From NCBI GenBank assembly GCA_002506875.1, contig DAYJ01000089.1:1-9282 (forward strand): 9,282 nucleotides of DNA, written 5' to 3'. The notes under the pieces are model-generated. The model worked only from the letters and a program-made list of their open reading frames with translations, made no database searches and had not been told where the DNA came from. This stretch comes from Euryarchaeota archaeon UBA40 (lineage in GTDB: Archaea > Thermoplasmatota > Poseidoniia > Poseidoniales > Thalassarchaeaceae). Positions 6,045 through 9,282 of the stretch are shown piece by piece. Position numbers and translations under genes: made by a program. Position 1 is the first letter of the stretch. The number at the start of each line of letters is the position of its first letter.

Positions 6045-6764
6045 TCAGTCCTCCGGCCACCCATTGATGAGTATTCTTTGGAGATTCCATTCTCCTTGCC
6101 CCCAGCGGTTTGCTTCCAGCCATTCGCGACCAATCAGTGCATGTGTGTCTATCCGTCGCTTCACAACGTGGGCAATTTTCGACAAACCATCAGCTGCTCT
6201 TTGATGAGCCTGCATGGTGGGGAGAATCAATGGGTCTTTGGCTGGATCCATCGTCTCTCCTAGTGCTTCCCTCCGTTGCATCCAATCCAGAGATACGGAT
6301 TCCAAATAACTCTCTTGATTCATTTGTCCAATCCGTTCTAAGGCGGTATTCCAAACCTGGCTTCGATAGAGATCTTCGGCATCCTCTAGGGGGTCATCGA
6401 GATGAGGTTCGATATAGAGGAGAACTCGGCCTTCCCAAGCAGCCCAGTCCCCAATACTAGCCCATTCCGTTAACGTAGAGATGACCCGGCAGGCCTCTTC
6501 AGCGCCAATCATCTTCCGATTGTGGGCTTCACGGATCTCGCCCATCAGAGTCCCCTCCCCAAGATTCCTCCTCCATTCATCCATCCATTCAAGGAAATCG
6601 CCCTCGAGGTCGACAGCGAATCTGCGTTCCATTCCTCCATGGATCTGGGGTCGTGAATTGCGAAGCTGTTGAGTTTCCATGCCTTCCACTAAATCGTCTA
6701 CCTGCATCTCCGTCAGGGAGATGAGTGTGGGGACATCAATAAGCCGAATCTGAAGGTCAGGCAT
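6045..6764 (-). CDS. Unrecognised Trp-rich, probably helical soluble protein upstream of nadM
   Basis: I do not recognise this 239-residue protein. It has 11 tryptophans (about 4.6%), including clusters at 60/64, 101/107/110 and 215/221/226/236, no hydrophobic membrane segment, no signal peptide and only one cysteine (Cys92). Charged amphipathic stretches dominate (for example FLEWMDEWRRNLGEG, 57-71, and AHQRAADGLSKIAHVVKRR, 186-204), suggesting an all-helical fold. The ATG has GAGGA (minus strand) 2 nt upstream, and nadM starts 2 nt after its stop, with the nadM SD inside its last codons, so the two are almost certainly translated from one message. That it is a real gene is supported by the SD, the coupling and a long open frame; function is open. 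Lineage-restricted protein is a guess. Confidence 0.75.
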   Translation of the reverse strand: MPDLQIRLIDVPTLISLTEMQVDDLVEGMETQQLRNSRPQIHGGMERRFAVDLEGDFLEWMDEWRRNLGEGTLMGEIREAHNRKMIGAEEACRVISTLTEWASIGDWAAWEGRVLLYIEPHLDDPLEDAEDLYRSQVWNTALERIGQMNQESYLESVSLDWMQRREALGETMDPAKDPLILPTMQAHQRAADGLSKIAHVVKRRIDTHALIGREWLEANRWGQGEWNLQRILINGWPED

Positions 6765-6873
6765 CGTCCTCTATCGGCAATCCACGCAGTCCACGCATGA
6801 ACCCTCGCTTGGACGGGGGTTTGAAGAATCGTCGTGCAGACGAAACCACATCAGAATGTGGAGGTGAGGGGAG
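6765..6873. promoter_or_regulatory. Divergent intergenic spacer between the nadM unit and the DRG gene
   Basis: This 109-nt spacer must hold both promoters for the leftward nadM unit and the rightward GTPase gene, unless upstream sequence within genes is used. I see no convincing TATA box on either strand; TTTGAAGAATC (near 6830-6840) is the most AT-rich part. The right end carries the GTPase SD. A minus-strand reading frame runs through the spacer and ends inside the start of the Trp-rich gene, but I do not call it a gene. Confidence 0.4.
6860..6867 (+). promoter_or_regulatory. Perfect Shine-Dalgarno site deciding a TTG start
   Basis: GGAGGTGA is a full-length complement of the archaeal 16S rRNA 3' end and lies 6 nt before the TTG at 6874. 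No in-frame ATG or GTG lies near, and the N-terminus it gives matches the GTPase family, so the TTG start is well supported. Confidence 0.8.
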
Positions 6874-7989
6874 TTGGCGACCATTCGTGAGCAAATTGCA
6901 TCCCTTGAAGAGGAGATCCACAAGACTCAGAAGAATAAGGCAACCAACGCCCATATCGGAAAACTCAAGGCTAAAATTGCGGCGTTGAAAGTAAAGGAAG
7001 AGAAAGCCACAGCTCATTCAAAATCTAGTGGCGGAGGGGACGGTTTTGAGGTCAAGAAGTCCGGCGATGCATCTGTCGCTCTCGTCGGTTTCCCTTCAGT
7101 AGGTAAATCGAGCCTGATTAGTCGCTTGACAGGTGTAGATTCTGAAACTGGTGCCTTTGCCTTCACTACACTGACTTGCATCCCCGGTGTGCTTGAGCAC
7201 AATGGCGCGAAGATCCAGATTCTCGATCTACCGGGCCTGATTAAGGGGGCTGCGGACGGTAAGGGTAGAGGCAAGGAGATTCTGAATGTGATTCGAGCAT
7301 CAGATATGGTTCTCTATGTCATCGATCCGTTCCAAGATTCCCACTTCAATGTCCTTGATTCGGAATTGGATAAAGCGGGAATGCGACTCAATGAAGCAAA
7401 ACCGCAGGTATTCATCAATAAGACTGGGCGAGGTGGAATTATCGTTCGATCCACATGCGCTCAACCAGATGTGGATTTCGTTGATATCCAGGAAATTGTC
7501 CGTTCTTTCGGCATAGTATCTGCTGAGGTGACGATGCGGTCCCGTACGTCTCATGATCACATTGTGGATACGCTTGCAGGTAATTGCATTTATTCTAAGG
7601 CCGTTGTCGTGATTAACAAGGTCGATCTTGCGACTGAAGAGGATATGTCTCGTGCACGGGCCATGATCCCTGATGGGTGGCCGATTCTCCCCGTATCTGC
7701 AAAAACAGGACAGGGAATAGAGGAGATGAAGGACTTCATCTTCGATAATTTGCGTTTCATGCGTGTCTTCCTTAAGCCCCAGGGTGGGGAGGCCGATCTC
7801 GTGGAGCCACTAATCATCAAGAATACCAGCACAGTGCAAGACGTCTGTGTCAAGTTGCATCGAGATTTCGTTCGTAAATTCAGATATGCTCGTGTTAAGG
7901 GTCCGAGTGCGAAATTCGATTGGCAACGTGTCGGTTTGGATCATCTCTTGAAGGATGGAGATTTACTTTCCATCATCGTACGACGCTGA
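6874..7989 (+). CDS. DRG-family (Rbg/Drg) GTP-binding protein with TGS domain
   Basis: Translation-associated Obg-like GTPase of the developmentally regulated GTP-binding (DRG) family, universal in archaea and eukaryotes and thought to act on ribosomes. All parts are in order: an N-terminal basic helix-turn-helix (IASLEEEIHKTQKNKAT, 8-24); G1 GFPSVGKS (72-79); the G2 area FTTLTCIPGV (97-106); G3 DLPGLIKGAADGKGRGKE (118-135), the DRG hallmark; an inserted S5D2L-like region (about 170-235); G4 NKVD (248-251); G5 SAK (275-277); and a TGS domain (about 296-370) with the conserved VQDVCVKLHRDFV (321-333) and QRVGLDHLL (351-359). The 371-residue length is normal. The start is TTG behind a perfect SD. 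It is divergent from the nadM unit and followed by a T7 tract. The identification is very sure; the precise ribosomal role in archaea is not settled. Confidence 0.96.
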   Translation: MATIREQIASLEEEIHKTQKNKATNAHIGKLKAKIAALKVKEEKATAHSKSSGGGDGFEVKKSGDASVALVGFPSVGKSSLISRLTGVDSETGAFAFTTLTCIPGVLEHNGAKIQILDLPGLIKGAADGKGRGKEILNVIRASDMVLYVIDPFQDSHFNVLDSELDKAGMRLNEAKPQVFINKTGRGGIIVRSTCAQPDVDFVDIQEIVRSFGIVSAEVTMRSRTSHDHIVDTLAGNCIYSKAVVVINKVDLATEEDMSRARAMIPDGWPILPVSAKTGQGIEEMKDFIFDNLRFMRVFLKPQGGEADLVEPLIIKNTSTVQDVCVKLHRDFVRKFRYARVKGPSAKFDWQRVGLDHLLKDGDLLSIIVRR

Positions 7990-7996
7990 AATCATG

Positions 7997-8003
7997 TTTT
8001 TTT
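7997..8003 (+). terminator. T7 tract, probable archaeal intrinsic terminator after the DRG gene
   Basis: Seven consecutive T residues begin 7 nt after the GTPase stop codon. Archaeal RNA polymerase can terminate at U-rich tracts without a hairpin, and I see no strong stem before it. This is the only clear T tract at a gene end in the window, and it separates the GTPase from the next gene, 60 nt on. Confidence 0.55.
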
Positions 8004-8063
8004 ACCGAGGCATTGGTTAAAGCAGGAGTTACATCCTACCAGCCAACGTAGAGGTCAATCAGC

Positions 8064-9282
8064 ATGGAGCGAACGTCGCCGCGAATCGGTTTCATTGCGG
8101 CTGCAATTTGCATATTCCTTCTGATCTCCCTTCTGTTCAACTCTTATCTTGGCGTCTTTCCTGCGATTATTTCCGATGTGATTCCAGGCAAGTTCCATCC
8201 TCACTACTACATTGCCAATCTACTTGGTATCGAAGGTTCTGCATCAGCGTACTCTGAGGCTGGAGTCCTGTCCTTACAGGAGCGCCTCCAGCTCATTTTG
8301 TTACCAATTACGATTGTAGTGGCTCGGCGTGGTCTGAAGCCGAGAGAAACCTTTGAGATGCCTCGAGTCGCCAGTCTTGCAGAACAGGCTGAGGCGATGG
8401 AGGCAGGAGGTGTCGCCACAGTATCACGAGAAGCGGAGGGTAATCGTATGACGGTAGCAGTATCGAGAATCATGGTCTTAGGCATGGGACTTTTTCTCAT
8501 CTTGAACTCCGTGATTGGAGCCTTTCCCGGCTTCATTTTCGGCGAATTTGGCTCTCGTCTTCATGTTGCTTATGCCGTGATGAGCAAACTTGGTATGGAC
8601 CCCTCAGGACCTATTTGGTCAGACGCAGGTTTCACAATCTCAACTCAGGACATTGGAGTAATCTGGCTTCTTGTATTCCTGATTCCAATGGCATTCCGTT
8701 CACGTGGACAGCCGGAAGGACGACCATCTGTCCCTTCATCGAACTTACCTAGTGTTGGCCGCAGTCAGAATCGTGTTGTGAATCCGTTGGCACAGGAGGT
8801 CATATCATCAGTTCTAGGTACCAAGGATGTCCCTATTAATGGCAATAAGACGTTCTCTATGCATATTCCGGCTGCAGGTGTGATGGCATCTGGAATTGAA
8901 GAGCCTACTTTTGGCGCCATCGAATCCACCGAAGGTGTGGTCATCGATATGCCATCATTGGAGGAGGAAGAGGAAGCCGTTGCTCCTTCTGTAGCAATGC
9001 CTGACTTTGATGCCCAACCCGTTGAGGAGCCATCATTTACCTTTGATTCCAGTGCAGATGAAGCAATTCTTGGCCTCCGTTCTGAAGACATAAATATCCT
9101 TTCTGATGGTGTTGATCAGGGTTCTATGGAGGCTGTATCCGTAGAGGTTAACATCGAATCATTAGGCAATGATATCCTTGATGCGGTCGAAGATGAACCT
9201 CTCCTAACTGCAGTAGAGGTTGATGATGAGCCAATCAGGAACCTTGTTTCTCGTAAGGAAACAGTCGAGCCTAAAGTCGAAG
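8064..9282 (+). CDS. Membrane protein with duplicated two-helix unit and acidic tail (3' end beyond window)
   Basis: The frame is open from this ATG to the last base (406 codons, no stop), so the gene runs off the window. GAGGT (8051-8055) lies 8 nt before the ATG. Four hydrophobic segments are visible, about 8-25, 74-88, 135-158 and 197-211, each pair ending in a basic patch (ARRGLKPRE; RSRGQPEGR), which predicts N- and C-termini in the cytoplasm and two external loops of roughly 40-50 residues. The two halves are related: NSYLGVFP ... YSEAG and NSVIGAFP ... WSDAG occur at the same spacing. After residue 218 the protein is non-membrane and, beyond about 278, strongly acidic and low in Lys/Arg (for example SLEEEEEAV, 298-306; VEDEPLLTAVEVDDEP, 375-390), suggesting a disordered cytoplasmic tail. 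I recognise no family; function unknown. Confidence 0.8.
   Translation, partial: MERTSPRIGFIAAAICIFLLISLLFNSYLGVFPAIISDVIPGKFHPHYYIANLLGIEGSASAYSEAGVLSLQERLQLILLPITIVVARRGLKPRETFEMPRVASLAEQAEAMEAGGVATVSREAEGNRMTVAVSRIMVLGMGLFLILNSVIGAFPGFIFGEFGSRLHVAYAVMSKLGMDPSGPIWSDAGFTISTQDIGVIWLLVFLIPMAFRSRGQPEGRPSVPSSNLPSVGRSQNRVVNPLAQEVISSVLGTKDVPINGNKTFSMHIPAAGVMASGIEEPTFGAIESTEGVVIDMPSLEEEEEAVAPSVAMPDFDAQPVEEPSFTFDSSADEAILGLRSEDINILSDGVDQGSMEAVSVEVNIESLGNDILDAVEDEPLLTAVEVDDEPIRNLVSRKETVEPKVE
8139..8264 (+). repeat. Internal protein repeat, copy 1 (residues 26-67)
   Basis: First copy of a diverged duplication within the last gene: end of a membrane helix, NSYLGVFP, an external loop with H and Y, LLGIE, then YSEAG. 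It aligns gap-free to residues 148-189 with 14 identical positions of 42 by my count (N, S, G, F, P, I, H, Y, L, G, S, S, A, G). The similarity continues more loosely into the next helix and the basic RG patch. Confidence 0.7.
8505..8630 (+). repeat. Internal protein repeat, copy 2 (residues 148-189)
   Basis: Second copy, reading NSVIGAFP, loop, KLGMD and WSDAG at exactly the same internal spacing as copy 1 (22 residues from the FP proline to the LG glycine, 12 more to the AG glycine). The match is visible in protein but not in DNA, so the duplication is old. Confidence 0.7.

Noticed and set aside
6043..6123. N-terminal extension of NadM to an ATG at 6123
   Set aside because: It would overlap the upstream gene by about 80 nt, adds residues with no family counterpart, and ignores a perfect GGAGG placed 7 nt before the ATG at 6042.
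6757..7017. An 86-codon minus-strand frame overlapping the Trp-rich gene start and the GTPase start
   Set aside because: More than half lies antisense to the well-supported GTPase N-terminus. Its only plausible starts within the spacer (GTG or ATG) give peptides of about 31 or 13 residues. An open frame of some 100 nt in the spacer is not unlikely by chance, so I did not call a gene, although its 8-nt overlap with the next start resembles coupling.
7990..8063. 74-nt gap of tRNA-like size after the GTPase gene
   Set aside because: I found no cloverleaf stems and no conserved TTC-type T-arm; it contains a T7 tract and the SD of the next gene.
8207..9091. Minus-strand open frames of about 110 residues (8207-8536 and 8765-9091)
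   Set aside because: They lie antisense to the open-ended membrane protein gene, which has an SD, four hydrophobic segments and a conserved internal duplication. They are low-complexity Ser/Ala-rich shadows.
1..9282. Search for an undescribed mobile, defence or CRISPR system
   Set aside because: No direct-repeat arrays, terminal inverted repeats, transposase, integrase, nuclease or toxin-antitoxin-like pairs were seen. Most recognisable genes are housekeeping or metabolic.

Overview
The window looks like a chromosomal fragment from an uncultured archaeon, most likely a planktonic Thermoplasmatota / Marine Group II-III type euryarchaeon. The archaeal signals are a DRG-family GTPase with a TGS domain, an archaeal-type NMN adenylyltransferase (NadM) and a COG2108-like radical SAM protein carrying a GGDP motif. 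A GrpE is also present; only some archaea have it. Base composition is balanced, Shine-Dalgarno (SD) motifs matching GGAGGTGA are frequent, and packing is very tight. The lineage is inferred from gene content, not from a marker phylogeny.

Layout, left to right. (1) 26-583 (+): a membrane-anchored protein with a YbjQ-like domain. (2) 586-2488 (-): a two-gene unit, a class V PLP aminotransferase followed by deoC (deoxyribose-phosphate aldolase). (3) 2592-5460 (+), divergent from unit 2: pdxT (glutaminase subunit of PLP synthase), a radical SAM protein coupled to it, grpE, and a membrane-anchored DUF1499-like protein that overlaps grpE by 4 nt. (4) 5461-6764 (-): an unrecognised Trp-rich protein followed 2 nt later by nadM. 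(5) 6874-7989 (+), divergent from unit 4: the DRG GTPase, starting at TTG behind a perfect SD, with a T7 tract after it. (6) 8064 to the window end (+): an open-ended reading frame for a four-helix membrane protein with a long acidic tail.

Three themes stand out. Cofactor metabolism recurs: PLP (pdxT beside a PLP enzyme and a glyceraldehyde-3-phosphate-producing aldolase) and NAD (nadM). Convergent genes meet with 0-2 nt between stop codons, leaving no room for hairpin terminators. The last gene, cut by the window edge, contains a clear internal duplication: two copies of a helix - NSxxGxFP - loop - LG - S(E/D)AG - helix unit that align without gaps over 42 residues. That protein, the Trp-rich partner of nadM and the radical SAM protein are the main unexplained elements. 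I saw no RNA genes, CRISPR arrays, insertion sequences, prophage genes or defence genes. Apart from the internal duplication and some uncharacterised proteins, this reads as an ordinary core-genome region.
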